From: Octadecabacter sp. SW4
GTDB taxonomy: Bacteria > Pseudomonadota > Alphaproteobacteria > Rhodobacterales > Rhodobacteraceae
NCBI RefSeq assembly: GCF_008065155.1
Contig: NZ_CP042819.1
Location: forward strand, 744,001-808,000
DNA: 64,000 nucleotides
Reading direction: 5' to 3'
In this document: in pieces, positions 27,040-35,551 of the stretch
Position numbering within the stretch: position 1 is the stretch's first letter
Layout: the number at the start of each line of letters is the position of its first letter
Notes under the pieces: generated by a model
What the model was told of the DNA's origin: nothing
Database searches by the model: none
Seen by the model: the letters and a program-made list of their open reading frames with translations, nothing else
Made by a program: the position numbers and the translations under genes

Positions 27040-28596
27040 ATGTTTGCTCGTATTCTCACATCAACCTGCGCCCTGGCGCTTTCTGCGGGGGCGGCGACTG
27101 CCGAATACTCGCTGACGATTCTGCATACCAACGACTTCCATGATCGGTTCGAGCCGATCAGCAAATACGACTCTGGCTGTTCTGCCGAAGATAACGATGC
27201 CGGCGAATGCTTTGGCGGGGTGGCCCGCATGGTCACGGCCGTTACCGAGGCGCGCGCACGCTCTAACAACGTGATCCTCGTGGATGGCGGCGACCAGTTT
27301 CAGGGCACGTTGTTTTACACCTACTACAAGGGTGCAATGACGGCCGAATTCATGAACCAGTTGGGCTATGACGCCATGACCGTGGGCAACCACGAATTTG
27401 ACGATGGCCCCGAGGTGCTGCGCGGTTTGATCGACGCCGTCGATTTTCCTGTGCTGATGTCCAATGCCGACATCTCGGGCGAGGAGCTGTTGAGCGGTGC
27501 GATCGAGAAATCCACCATCATCGAGCGCGGCGGCGAGCGGATCGGGCTGATCGGCCTGACACCACAGAATACAAACGAGTTGGCCAGTCCCGGACCCAAC
27601 GTGATCTTTACCGCCCCGGCCGAGGCGGTTCAGGCCGAAGTGGACCGACTGGAAGCGGAAGGGGTGAACAAGATTATCGTGTTGTCCCACTCCGGCTATA
27701 ACGTCGATATCGCGATTGCGCAGGCCACGACCGGCGTTGACGTGATCGTTGGTGGGCACAGCCACACGCTTTTGGGCGACTTTGAAGATGCCGCTGGCCC
27801 CTATCCGACGATGGTCGGCGATACGGCGATTGTTCAGGCCCGGTCATATGGCAAATATCTGGGCGAGTTGAATGTCACCTTTGACGATGACGGTGTGATC
27901 ACCGAAGCCTCCGGCGCGCCGGTGACCATCGATGGCACCGTGGCCGAGGACGCTGCCGCGAAAGACCGCGTCGCAGAACTGGCAATTCCGCTTGAGGAAA
28001 TCCGCAACCGGGTTGTTGCCGAAACAGCGGATGTTCTGACCGGCGACCGTGCGATCTGCCGGGTCATGGAATGCAGTATGGGCAACCTGATTGCCGATGC
28101 GATGCTGGACCGTGTCGCGGATCAGGGCATCGTCATCGCCTTGCAGAACTCGGGCGGTATCCGCGCCGACATCGACGCGGGTGAAGTGACGATGGGCGAA
28201 GTGCTGACCGTGTTGCCGTTCCAGAACACGCTGTCCACGTTCCAGATATCGGGTGCCACGCTGATGGAAGCGCTCGAGAATTCTGCCAGCCAGATCGAAG
28301 ACGGATCGGGCCGGTTCCTGCAGGTGGCGGGCATGACCCTAACGGTTGATCTGTCGATGGACCCGGGCAGCCGGATCAGTGATGTCATGGTGGGGGGTGC
28401 GCCGATTGACCCCGCCGCGACTTACGGCGTTGTGTCAAATAACTTCGTGCGCAATGGCGGTGACGGGTTCGCGATGTTTACGGATGCCGCAAACGCCTAT
28501 GACTTCGGCCCTGATCTGGCCGATGTCGTCGCCGAATATATGGCCGCGGAAGGCGCATACGCGCCCTACACCGATGGCCGTATCACAATGAAATAA
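27040..28596 (+). CDS. Periplasmic 5'-nucleotidase (UshA-like metallophosphatase)
   Basis: A 518-residue exported enzyme that dephosphorylates extracellular nucleotides so that nucleosides can be imported. The first ~21 residues are a signal peptide ending AATAE. The two-metal phosphoesterase motifs are all visible: ILHTNDFHDRF, VDGGDQFQG, VGNHEFDDG, SHSG and GGHSHT. The C-terminal substrate domain contains ALQNSGGIRADI and LPFQNTLSTFQ, with NFVRNGGDGF near the end, as in UshA. AAGGGGG precedes the ATG and a strong terminator follows. It supplies substrate for the nucleoside salvage genes at the left end. Confidence 0.93.
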   Translation: MFARILTSTCALALSAGAATAEYSLTILHTNDFHDRFEPISKYDSGCSAEDNDAGECFGGVARMVTAVTEARARSNNVILVDGGDQFQGTLFYTYYKGAMTAEFMNQLGYDAMTVGNHEFDDGPEVLRGLIDAVDFPVLMSNADISGEELLSGAIEKSTIIERGGERIGLIGLTPQNTNELASPGPNVIFTAPAEAVQAEVDRLEAEGVNKIIVLSHSGYNVDIAIAQATTGVDVIVGGHSHTLLGDFEDAAGPYPTMVGDTAIVQARSYGKYLGELNVTFDDDGVITEASGAPVTIDGTVAEDAAAKDRVAELAIPLEEIRNRVVAETADVLTGDRAICRVMECSMGNLIADAMLDRVADQGIVIALQNSGGIRADIDAGEVTMGEVLTVLPFQNTLSTFQISGATLMEALENSASQIEDGSGRFLQVAGMTLTVDLSMDPGSRISDVMVGGAPIDPAATYGVVSNNFVRNGGDGFAMFTDAANAYDFGPDLADVVAEYMAAEGAYAPYTDGRITMK

Positions 28597-28614
28597 CGGT
28601 CGGTTCGACCGTGG

Positions 28615-28646
28615 AAAGGGCGCGCCAGTGGCGCGCCCTTTTTTTG
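28615..28646 (+). terminator. Rho-independent terminator after the 5'-nucleotidase gene
   Basis: AAGGGCGCGCC at 28616-28626 pairs perfectly with GGCGCGCCCTT at 28630-28640 around an AGT loop, followed by TTTTT. Confidence 0.95.
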
Positions 28647-29000
28647 TTTGCGCCCCAGGTGCGTTGTTTTGGCAATCTGGCCACTCTTATCGCTGTCATT
28701 GATGCGCCCCGCATATTGTGCGCGCACCCGGCGCGCATGGGTGCATGGCCTTCCAAGGTCGGGTTTGGCGCAAGCGCGCCTATTTCCACCTTCACCGGCC
28801 CGTATAACGCTGCAACGCCGCTGTTATAGAACACCCGCGCGCCTGATGGCGGCGCCAGCGGAAAATTCGCTTTTTTTCATTGGGTTGATCCAGCGTGAAG
28901 TCCAGGCGCGCCGCAGGTGCCAAACCGATCGCGCTGTATTATACCCGGAATGCTGCAGTGCGGCGTAAGCCACGTTTGACGATTCGCGAGTGGCGCGTTA

Positions 29001-29028
29001 TGACACCGATGTCATGACACCGATGTCA
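29001..29028. promoter_or_regulatory. Two adjacent LacI-type operators
   Basis: TGACACCGATGTCA occurs at 29001-29014 and again, with no spacer, at 29015-29028. Each copy is an inverted repeat with one mismatched position around a central CG, the classic LacI-family layout. They lie 44 bp upstream of the lacI-type gene and so imply self-regulation of the sugar operon. Confidence 0.75.
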
Positions 29029-29071
29029 CGGTCGCGAACTGCGCCGAAATCGGCGTCGCAGTGGGGGGAAG

Positions 29072-30163
29072 ATGGCAACAATATACGATGTCGCCAAGGT
29101 GGCCAAAGTGTCGCCCAAGACTGTCAGTCGCGTGCTGAACGGCGATGCCCCCGTTGGTGAAAAAACCCGCAAGGCGGTGCAGGCTGCGATCCAGCAGCTT
29201 GGCTATGTGCCGTCGATTGCCGCGCGGGCGATGCGGTCTAACAAGTCGGGCCTTGTCGGCCTGATTACAGGTGCGATTTCGCTGTCACCACAGCAGACCG
29301 AAACGGCAGGCCTGCCCGATCTTTTTATCGTTCAGGGTATCCAGAAGGCGCTCGAAGCCAGTGGCAAGACACTGCTCATTTCGGATACGGGCGGGCGGAT
29401 GGAGCGCGTGCCGGACCTGATGCGCACCTTCGAGGAACACCGCGTCGAAGGGATCATCTATGTGGCTGACCATCACAAAAAGGTCGCGCTGCCACCGATG
29501 ATGACCGACACCAAGCTGGTGCTGGCGAATTGCTATGACGAACGCGGCACACCCGCAGTTCTGCCCAACGATTACGAGGGGCAAAAGATGCTGGTGCAGG
29601 CGCTGATCGCCAAGGGGCACCAGCGGATCGCCTATATCAGCCTGAATGAAACGCTTGATGCCACGCGGCTGCGCACAGCCGGTTATTGCGATGCCCTGCA
29701 GAGCGCGGGCCTTGCGATTGACCCCGACCTGATCATTCCTGCCGATCTGGACAGCAATGACGCTGACGCCGAGGTGCAACTGCTGTGGGATGCGATTGAT
29801 CGCGTCCTGAAACTGGCGGACCGGCCCACTGTAATTTGCTTTGGCAACGATCGTATGGCCATGCGCGCCTATGGTATTTTGCGTTCGCGCGGGGTGTCCT
29901 TGCCTGATGAACTCTCGGTGGCGGGCTATGACAATCACCGGCTGATTACCGAAACGCTTTATCCAACGCTCACCTCTGTTGAACTGCCCTATGCGGCGAT
30001 GGGGGTGCGGGCTGCGCAAATTCTAGCCGCGCTCATTCGGGGCGAACCCGCCCCATCGAACGAACCGCTGCTTGTCAGTGGTCCGCTGCACTGGGGCAAC
30101 TCGGTGCTGACACGACCCTCACCTCTTATACAACTTTCATCACTCGGGAGGAAAACGAGATGA
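29072..30163 (+). CDS. LacI-family transcriptional regulator
   Basis: A 363-residue sugar-responsive repressor. The N-terminal helix-turn-helix reads ATIYDVAKVAKVSPKTVSRV, followed by the hinge helix PSIAARAMRSNKSG, then a periplasmic-binding-protein-like effector domain with VEGIIYVAD, HQRIAYISL and LPDELSVAGYDNHRL. It is first in the sugar operon and overlaps the binding-protein gene by ATGA. The tandem operators just upstream show the expected CG-centred symmetry, so it likely represses its own operon until the sugar or a derivative is bound. Effector unknown. Confidence 0.93.
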   Translation: MATIYDVAKVAKVSPKTVSRVLNGDAPVGEKTRKAVQAAIQQLGYVPSIAARAMRSNKSGLVGLITGAISLSPQQTETAGLPDLFIVQGIQKALEASGKTLLISDTGGRMERVPDLMRTFEEHRVEGIIYVADHHKKVALPPMMTDTKLVLANCYDERGTPAVLPNDYEGQKMLVQALIAKGHQRIAYISLNETLDATRLRTAGYCDALQSAGLAIDPDLIIPADLDSNDADAEVQLLWDAIDRVLKLADRPTVICFGNDRMAMRAYGILRSRGVSLPDELSVAGYDNHRLITETLYPTLTSVELPYAAMGVRAAQILAALIRGEPAPSNEPLLVSGPLHWGNSVLTRPSPLIQLSSLGRKTR

Positions 30164-31425
30164 AACACACTCCAATGATCGCAGCGGCTGTCGCTGCAAC
30201 GCTTGGCTGGGCAGGCGCTGCCGCGGCCCAGACTGAACTGACCATGTGGTATCATGGTGGCGGTAATCAGGTCGAAAGCGATATCATCAACACGATCGTT
30301 GCAGATTTCAACGACGCCAACGCCGATTACAATGTTACGCTCGAGGCCTTCCCGCAGGGCAGCTACAACGATTCCATCGTGGCCGCCGCACTGGCTGGCA
30401 ACCTGCCCGACATCATCGATGTTGACGGCCCCGTCATGCCCAACTGGGCCTGGGCCGGCTATATGCAACCACTCACCATCGATGAAAGCATCATCGCCGA
30501 CTTCCTGCCGGGCACGATTGGCCGCTGGAATGGCGAGCTGTATTCGGTCGGCCTGTGGGACGCGGCGGTGTCGCTTTATGCGCGCCAGTCCACGCTGGAC
30601 GAACTTGGCCTGCGCACACCGACCCTTGATAGCCCGTGGTCGGGCGATGAATTCATGGCGGCCCTTGGTGCCGCCAAAGAATCCGGTCTTTGCGAATACG
30701 CCTTTGACCCGGGCATGGCGTGGACGGGCGAATGGTATCCTTATGCCTTTAGCCCGTTCCTGCAATCCTTTGGCGGCGACATCGTTGACCGTTCGACCTA
30801 TTTGACGGCCGAAGGGGCATTGAACGGCGACGAAGCCATCGCATTCGGCGAATGGTGGCAAAGCCTGTTCACCGAAGGCTACGCCCCGGGCACCAGCCAG
30901 GACCCCGCTGACCGCGATACCGGCTTCATTGATGGCAAATACTGCTTCCAGTGGAACGGCAACTGGGCAGCTGTCGCCACGATGGACGGCGGCGTTGATG
31001 ACGTGCTGTTCCTGCCCGCACCCGACTTTGGCAATGGCCCGACAATCGGTGCCGGGTCGTGGCAGTTCGGTGTGTCTGGCACATCCGAAAACGCCGAAGG
31101 TGCAAACGCGTTTATCGAATTTGCCTTGCAGGACAAGTATCTGGCCGCCTTCTCGGACGGTATTGGCCTGATCCCCTCGACCACGGGCGCAGCGGCGATG
31201 ACGACAAACTACGCCGAAGGTGGCCCGCTGAACGTCTATTTCGCGCTTAGCGCGGAACAGGCGCTGGTGCGTCCGGTTTCGCCCGGTTACGTGGTGGCGG
31301 CCAAGGTGTTTGAAAAGGCACTGGCCGATATCGCCAATGGCGCGGATGTGGCTGACACGCTGGACGCGGCTGTCGATGAAATCGACACCGACATCGAGCG
31401 CAACGCAGGCTATGGCCACAACTAG
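30160..31425 (+). CDS. ABC sugar transporter, periplasmic binding protein
   Basis: A 421-residue family-1 solute-binding protein. Residues 1-23 are a signal peptide ending AAAAQ. The mature protein opens ELTMWYHGGGNQVESDIINT, typical of this family, and contains LPDIIDVDGP and the later GKYCFQWNGNW region that lines the sugar site. Many aromatic and acidic residues suggest an oligosaccharide or alpha/beta-glucoside ligand, but which one cannot be read off. A GGGAGG site precedes the ATG. A GC hairpin with T-run follows (31436-31474) and should lower expression of the downstream permeases relative to this protein. Confidence 0.93.
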   Translation: MKHTPMIAAAVAATLGWAGAAAAQTELTMWYHGGGNQVESDIINTIVADFNDANADYNVTLEAFPQGSYNDSIVAAALAGNLPDIIDVDGPVMPNWAWAGYMQPLTIDESIIADFLPGTIGRWNGELYSVGLWDAAVSLYARQSTLDELGLRTPTLDSPWSGDEFMAALGAAKESGLCEYAFDPGMAWTGEWYPYAFSPFLQSFGGDIVDRSTYLTAEGALNGDEAIAFGEWWQSLFTEGYAPGTSQDPADRDTGFIDGKYCFQWNGNWAAVATMDGGVDDVLFLPAPDFGNGPTIGAGSWQFGVSGTSENAEGANAFIEFALQDKYLAAFSDGIGLIPSTTGAAAMTTNYAEGGPLNVYFALSAEQALVRPVSPGYVVAAKVFEKALADIANGADVADTLDAAVDEIDTDIERNAGYGHN

Positions 31426-31435
31426 ACTTCTCTCA

Positions 31436-31474
31436 CGGCGTCCCGGTTTCTGGCCGGGGCGCCGATCTTTTTTT
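31436..31474 (+). terminator. Intercistronic attenuator after the binding-protein gene
   Basis: CGGCGTCCCGG at 31436-31446 pairs with CCGGGGCGCCG at 31454-31464 (one G-T pair), followed by ATC and seven T. It lies between the binding protein and the first permease, where partial termination is typical of ABC operons. Confidence 0.8.
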
Positions 31475-31527
31475 GACAAAGATCGTATCCGAATTCTTCT
31501 GAATTCGCCGGTGAAGGATTGCCTCTG

Positions 31528-32598
31528 ATGGCTTCGAAACTCACGACTTCCAACAGGGCGGGCTGGGCTTTTGCCCTGCCGGGGTTTGCGCTGATCGCGA
31601 CCTTTATCGTCATGCCGTTCTTCTTTGCTTTCGGGTTGTCGCTGACCAACCAGCGCCTGATTTCGCCCAACCCGACTGAATATGTGGGGCTGGCCAATTA
31701 TCGCAACCTGCTGTCGATCACCGTGATCACCATTGAACCGGAACGCGATGATGCGGGCGCGATTGTCCGCGACGCCGATGGCCAGATCGAATACCCGCGC
31801 GTGCGCACGATCACCCGCAACAACCCCGAGGCCCCGCAGTATCAAGGGATGCGCGAGTGGTTTCGCTGGCAGTCCGGTGACAATGCCAAGGTGGTGATCG
31901 CCAAGGACGTGGTGTTCTGGATCGCCCTGACGAATACGCTTTTGTTTGTGCTGGTCGTGGCGCCTGTGCAGGGCGGCCTGGCGCTGTGCCTTGCCTTGCT
32001 GATCAACCAGCGCCTGCGCGGGATCAACATATATCGCGCCATCTATTTCATGCCCGTTGTCGTTTCCATCGTCGTCGTGTCACTGCTTTGGCGGTTTATC
32101 TATGACGGCAATGACGGCCTTTTGAACAACTTGCTAGGCGCGATCACCTTTGGTGCCTTTGAAGGGCGCGACTGGCTTGGGTCGCCCGATACCGCGCTGG
32201 GTGCGATCATGGCGATGTCGATCTGGCAGGCTGTCGGGTTTCACATGGTGATCTGGCTGTCGGGGCTGCAAACCATCAGCCCGACATTGTATGAGGCCGC
32301 CGAGATCGAAGGCACAAGCAAATGGCAGACCTTTCGTTATGTCACTTGGCCGGGGCTGCGCAACACTGCGGTGCTGGTCCTGATCGTCATCACCATGCAG
32401 GCCTTTGCCCTGTTTGCGCAGATTGACGTGATGACCAACGGTGGCCCCCTTGATAGCACGCAAACGGTCGTCTTTCAGGCGGTAGAGCGCGGCTATGGCA
32501 AACAGGATATTTCCGGCGGGTCCACGATCAGCGTGATCCTGTTCCTGATCGTGCTGACAATCTCGCTGATCCAGCGATACCTCACGAGGGAGCGGTAA
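31528..32598 (+). CDS. ABC sugar transporter permease, MalF-like
   Basis: A 356-residue inner-membrane protein, the first of two permeases. Helix 1 (about 12-35) is followed by an unusually long periplasmic segment (roughly 55-125) with many charged residues, then five further helices. The EAA loop facing the ATPase appears as LYEAAEIEGTSKWQTFRYVTWP. The ATG at 31528 is chosen because GAAGGA lies upstream; an in-frame TTG at 31519 would add three residues. The long first loop resembles MalF and may contact the binding protein. Confidence 0.9.
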   Translation: MASKLTTSNRAGWAFALPGFALIATFIVMPFFFAFGLSLTNQRLISPNPTEYVGLANYRNLLSITVITIEPERDDAGAIVRDADGQIEYPRVRTITRNNPEAPQYQGMREWFRWQSGDNAKVVIAKDVVFWIALTNTLLFVLVVAPVQGGLALCLALLINQRLRGINIYRAIYFMPVVVSIVVVSLLWRFIYDGNDGLLNNLLGAITFGAFEGRDWLGSPDTALGAIMAMSIWQAVGFHMVIWLSGLQTISPTLYEAAEIEGTSKWQTFRYVTWPGLRNTAVLVLIVITMQAFALFAQIDVMTNGGPLDSTQTVVFQAVERGYGKQDISGGSTISVILFLIVLTISLIQRYLTRER

Positions 32599-32599
32599 G

Positions 32600-33478
32600 A
32601 TGGCCACTGTCAATGCAGACAACAGCGGGCTTCGGTTGGCCGTGCGTTACGGCGTGCTGACCCTGATCGCGCTGATCTTTATCTTCCCGCTGGTATTCAT
32701 GGTGGTGTCCAGCCTCAAGCCCGATTTCCAGCTATTGTCGGATACCGGCAGCCTGCGCGCCTTCCTGCCCGTGGGGGACGTCAGTTTCAACAACTACGCC
32801 GCCGCCTTTGATCGCGCGCCGGTGGCCCTGTTCGTGTTCAATTCGGTGTTTGTGACGGGGGCGACAGTGCTGTTGTCGCTGTTTTTCTGCTCGCTTGCTG
32901 CGTTTTCGTTCGTGTTTCTGGAATGGAAGGGGCGCGGCGTGTTGTTGTCGATCATTCTGGCCACGCTGATCATTCCGTTTGAAACCATCGCGATTCCGCT
33001 ATTGCTGATCGTGTCCAAGCTGCCGTGGCTTGGGCTTGAAGGGTTCGAGATCGGCTGGCTCAATACCTACCGCGTGCAGATCATTCCCTGGATCGCCGAT
33101 GGGCTGACGATTTTTCTGTTCGTGCAGTATTTCCGAGATTTGCCCAATGAATTGATCGAGGCGAGCCGCGTTGAGGGCGCAAGCTGGTGGCAGATTTATC
33201 GCCGCGTTGTCATGCCTCTTGCCGGACCCGTTTTAGCCACCGCTGCGATCCTCAAGTTTCTGGTGATGTATAACCAATACCTCTGGCCGCTGATCGTGGT
33301 GCAGCAAGAAGAGTTCCGCCCCGTCATGGTGGGCCTTGGCTATTATTTCCAGCTTAACCCCGCATGGGGTGAAATCATGGCCTATCTCACCGTCATCACG
33401 GTGCCGGTGCTGGCCTTCTATCTGATATTGCAACGGGCGTTCATCGCGTCGATTGCCTCAACCGGCGTGAAAGGCTGA
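32600..33478 (+). CDS. ABC sugar transporter permease, MalG-like
   Basis: A 292-residue inner-membrane protein with six predicted helices and the cytosolic EAA loop LIEASRVEGASWWQIYRRVVMP, which docks on the ATPase. It forms a heterodimeric channel with the preceding permease. GGGAGCGGTAAG precedes the ATG one base after the previous stop. Ends RAFIASIASTGVKG, a typical C-terminus for this subfamily. Confidence 0.92.
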   Translation: MATVNADNSGLRLAVRYGVLTLIALIFIFPLVFMVVSSLKPDFQLLSDTGSLRAFLPVGDVSFNNYAAAFDRAPVALFVFNSVFVTGATVLLSLFFCSLAAFSFVFLEWKGRGVLLSIILATLIIPFETIAIPLLLIVSKLPWLGLEGFEIGWLNTYRVQIIPWIADGLTIFLFVQYFRDLPNELIEASRVEGASWWQIYRRVVMPLAGPVLATAAILKFLVMYNQYLWPLIVVQQEEFRPVMVGLGYYFQLNPAWGEIMAYLTVITVPVLAFYLILQRAFIASIASTGVKG

Positions 33479-33481
33479 GCT

Positions 33482-34474
33482 ATGGTTCTTGCACTTGAAA
33501 GTCACTTTGTCTGGGACAGCTGGTATGTCCGTGATGGCGATCTGTGGCACGGGTTTTTCCTCAAGGCGCCGCGCGCGATCGGTGATCCGGATCTGCGTCA
33601 CTTCAATGTCAGTTACGGACATGCGACCAGCACCGACCTGACCAACTGGACCCATCTGGGCGAGTGTTTCCGCCCCTCAACTGGCCCGGCATGGGATGAT
33701 TACACCACATGGACCGGATCGGTCGTGCGCGGCGGTGATGCCCAATGGCACCTTTATTATACCGGGGCGTGCAGGGCCGAAGACGGGATGTATCAGCGCA
33801 TCGGTCATGCGGTATCGGACGATCTGCACAGTTGGAAACGGGTCGGGACCGGTCTGATCCTTGATCTTGAGGGACCGAATGCGCACCACTACGAAGTGCG
33901 CATGGAAGACAGCCTGTGGCATGACCGTGCCATGCGCGACCCCTGGGTCATGCGCGACCCGGACGGGGATGGGTGGCTGATGTTCTTCACCGCCCGCAGC
34001 GCGGGTATCCAGGAACCCAATGCGGGCGGCTGTATCGGCTTTGCGACATCGCCCAACGGCTTTGACTGGACCCTGCAACCTCCTGTTTTCACGGGTGGAT
34101 ATGGCCAGCTTGAAGTGCCGCAAGTGTTCCAAGCCCGTGGGCAGTGGTATTGCCTGTTCTGCACCGCCGCCGAGCATTTTTCCAAAGATCAGGCGGCCGC
34201 AACTACCGGCGGCCCCGTCACCGGCAACCATTACCTGATCGGCGACAGCCCGCGCGGCCCGTGGCAGATCGCGCCCGAATTCCTGGACGGGGCATTGCCA
34301 CCGCGCCGCTATGCTGCGCGGATTGTCGACACGGGCGACGGCCTTGTGATCCTAGGGTTTGCGGACCGTCCTGATGGCGGCGATTTCGTCGGCCATGTGA
34401 TGGACCCTGAACCAATCGTCATTGACGACAAAGGGCTGTTGCATGTGCAGGCCTTTCCCAAAGCAGCGGAGTAG
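33482..34474 (+). CDS. Glycoside hydrolase, clan-J-like (GH32/GH43-type beta-propeller)
   Basis: A 330-residue cytosolic protein without signal peptide. Its pattern fits five-bladed beta-propeller glycosidases: an early Asp/Trp-rich blade with WDSWYVRDGDLWHGFFLKAP, a TTWTGSVV blade, YYTGACRA, the central RDPWVMRDPDGDGWLMFF containing an RDP motif, and EVPQVFQARGQWYCLFC where the general-acid Glu would lie. GH32 (beta-fructosidase) is the closest by these motifs, though GH43/GH130 cannot be excluded. Sitting inside a sugar ABC operon, it should hydrolyse the imported oligosaccharide within the cell. Confidence 0.72.
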   Translation: MVLALESHFVWDSWYVRDGDLWHGFFLKAPRAIGDPDLRHFNVSYGHATSTDLTNWTHLGECFRPSTGPAWDDYTTWTGSVVRGGDAQWHLYYTGACRAEDGMYQRIGHAVSDDLHSWKRVGTGLILDLEGPNAHHYEVRMEDSLWHDRAMRDPWVMRDPDGDGWLMFFTARSAGIQEPNAGGCIGFATSPNGFDWTLQPPVFTGGYGQLEVPQVFQARGQWYCLFCTAAEHFSKDQAAATTGGPVTGNHYLIGDSPRGPWQIAPEFLDGALPPRRYAARIVDTGDGLVILGFADRPDGGDFVGHVMDPEPIVIDDKGLLHVQAFPKAAE

Positions 34475-34480
34475 CGATAA

Positions 34481-35551
34481 ATGGCAACGGTAAAACTGCG
34501 CGACGTTCGCAAAAGCTTTGGCAAGGTCGAAGTGATCAAGGGCGTGAACATCGATGTGGATGACGGCGAATTTGTCGTCTTTGTCGGCCCCTCGGGCTGT
34601 GGCAAATCCACCTTGCTGCGCCTGATTGCGGGCCTCGAGGATATCACCAGCGGCACGCTCGAAATCGATGGCAAGGTCGTCAACGATGTCGAACCAAAAA
34701 ACCGCGGCATCGCGATGGTGTTTCAGACCTACGCGATTTTCCCGCATATGACAGTGCGCGAAAACGTGGCCTTTGGCCTGACCGTGAACAAGACCGACAG
34801 GGCGACCAAGGACGCCAAGGTCGCAGAGGCCGCGCGCATCTTGCAGATGGAACATCTGCTGGATCGCCGCCCCAGCCAGTTGTCTGGTGGGCAACGCCAG
34901 CGGGTCGCGATTGGCCGCGCGATTGTGCGCGATCCGGCAGTGTTCCTGTTTGATGAACCGCTGTCCAACCTTGATGCGGCCCTGCGCATGGATATGCGCA
35001 TGGAAATCGGCAAACTGCACCAGGATCTTGGCGCGTCCATGATTTACGTCACCCATGATCAGGTCGAGGCCATGACACTGGCCGACAAGATTGTCGTTCT
35101 CAAGGACGGGTTGGTCATGCAGGTCGGCGCGCCGATGGAATTGTATCACGAACCCGCCAACCTGTTCGTCGCGGGCTTCCTTGGCGCGCCTTCGATGAAT
35201 TTCATGGTGGTCGATGTCCTGGACGTGGATGCCAAGACAGTCACGATTTCCGGCCCGTCCCTCGAGACCATTTCGGTGCCACGTCGCGGCCGCGATTTCA
35301 CCAAGGGTGACAAGGCGACACTGGGCATCCGCCCGCAATATCTGGTGCCGGTCAATGGTGATACGGGCATGCTGCACGGGCAGGTCGCGATCACCGAACG
35401 GTTGGGCGCGGAAACGGTCATCGACATCACCCTGCGCGAAGGGGCCAAGATTATCGCCGCCATCGGCGAGGACCGCGTGATGGAAACCGGCGCCAAGATC
35501 AGTCTCAACTTTGACCCCGCGCAGGCGCATCTGTTCAACGAGCTGGAATGA
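34481..35551 (+). CDS. ABC sugar transporter ATPase (UgpC/MalK type)
   Basis: A 356-residue ATP-binding subunit. Walker A GPSGCGKST, Q-loop FQTYAIFPHM, signature LSGGQRQRVAIGRA, Walker B VFLFDEPLSNLD and the switch VTHDQ are all present. The C-terminal ~120 residues form an OB-type (TOBE) regulatory domain. It energises the two permeases encoded upstream. The gene ends in an ATGA overlap with the dehydrogenase that follows. Confidence 0.96.
   Translation: MATVKLRDVRKSFGKVEVIKGVNIDVDDGEFVVFVGPSGCGKSTLLRLIAGLEDITSGTLEIDGKVVNDVEPKNRGIAMVFQTYAIFPHMTVRENVAFGLTVNKTDRATKDAKVAEAARILQMEHLLDRRPSQLSGGQRQRVAIGRAIVRDPAVFLFDEPLSNLDAALRMDMRMEIGKLHQDLGASMIYVTHDQVEAMTLADKIVVLKDGLVMQVGAPMELYHEPANLFVAGFLGAPSMNFMVVDVLDVDAKTVTISGPSLETISVPRRGRDFTKGDKATLGIRPQYLVPVNGDTGMLHGQVAITERLGAETVIDITLREGAKIIAAIGEDRVMETGAKISLNFDPAQAHLFNELE

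Larger units (their letters stand above)
28597..29071. other. 475-bp gap between 5'-nucleotidase and lacI-type gene
   Basis: Holds the nucleotidase terminator (28615-28646), then about 350 bp in which I recognise no gene, then the tandem LacI operators at 29001-29028 and the start region of the sugar operon. A minus-strand frame from 28834 to 28583 begins MFYNSGVAALYGPVKVEI but matches nothing I know and runs into the terminator, so I do not call it. Confidence 0.6.

Noticed and set aside
28583..28834. Small minus-strand gene after the 5'-nucleotidase
   Set aside because: It has no family match or ribosome site and its end overlaps the rho-independent terminator.
29989..31845. Long open frame on the minus strand (618 codons)
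   Set aside because: Antisense to the sugar-binding protein and its neighbours; no recognisable domain.
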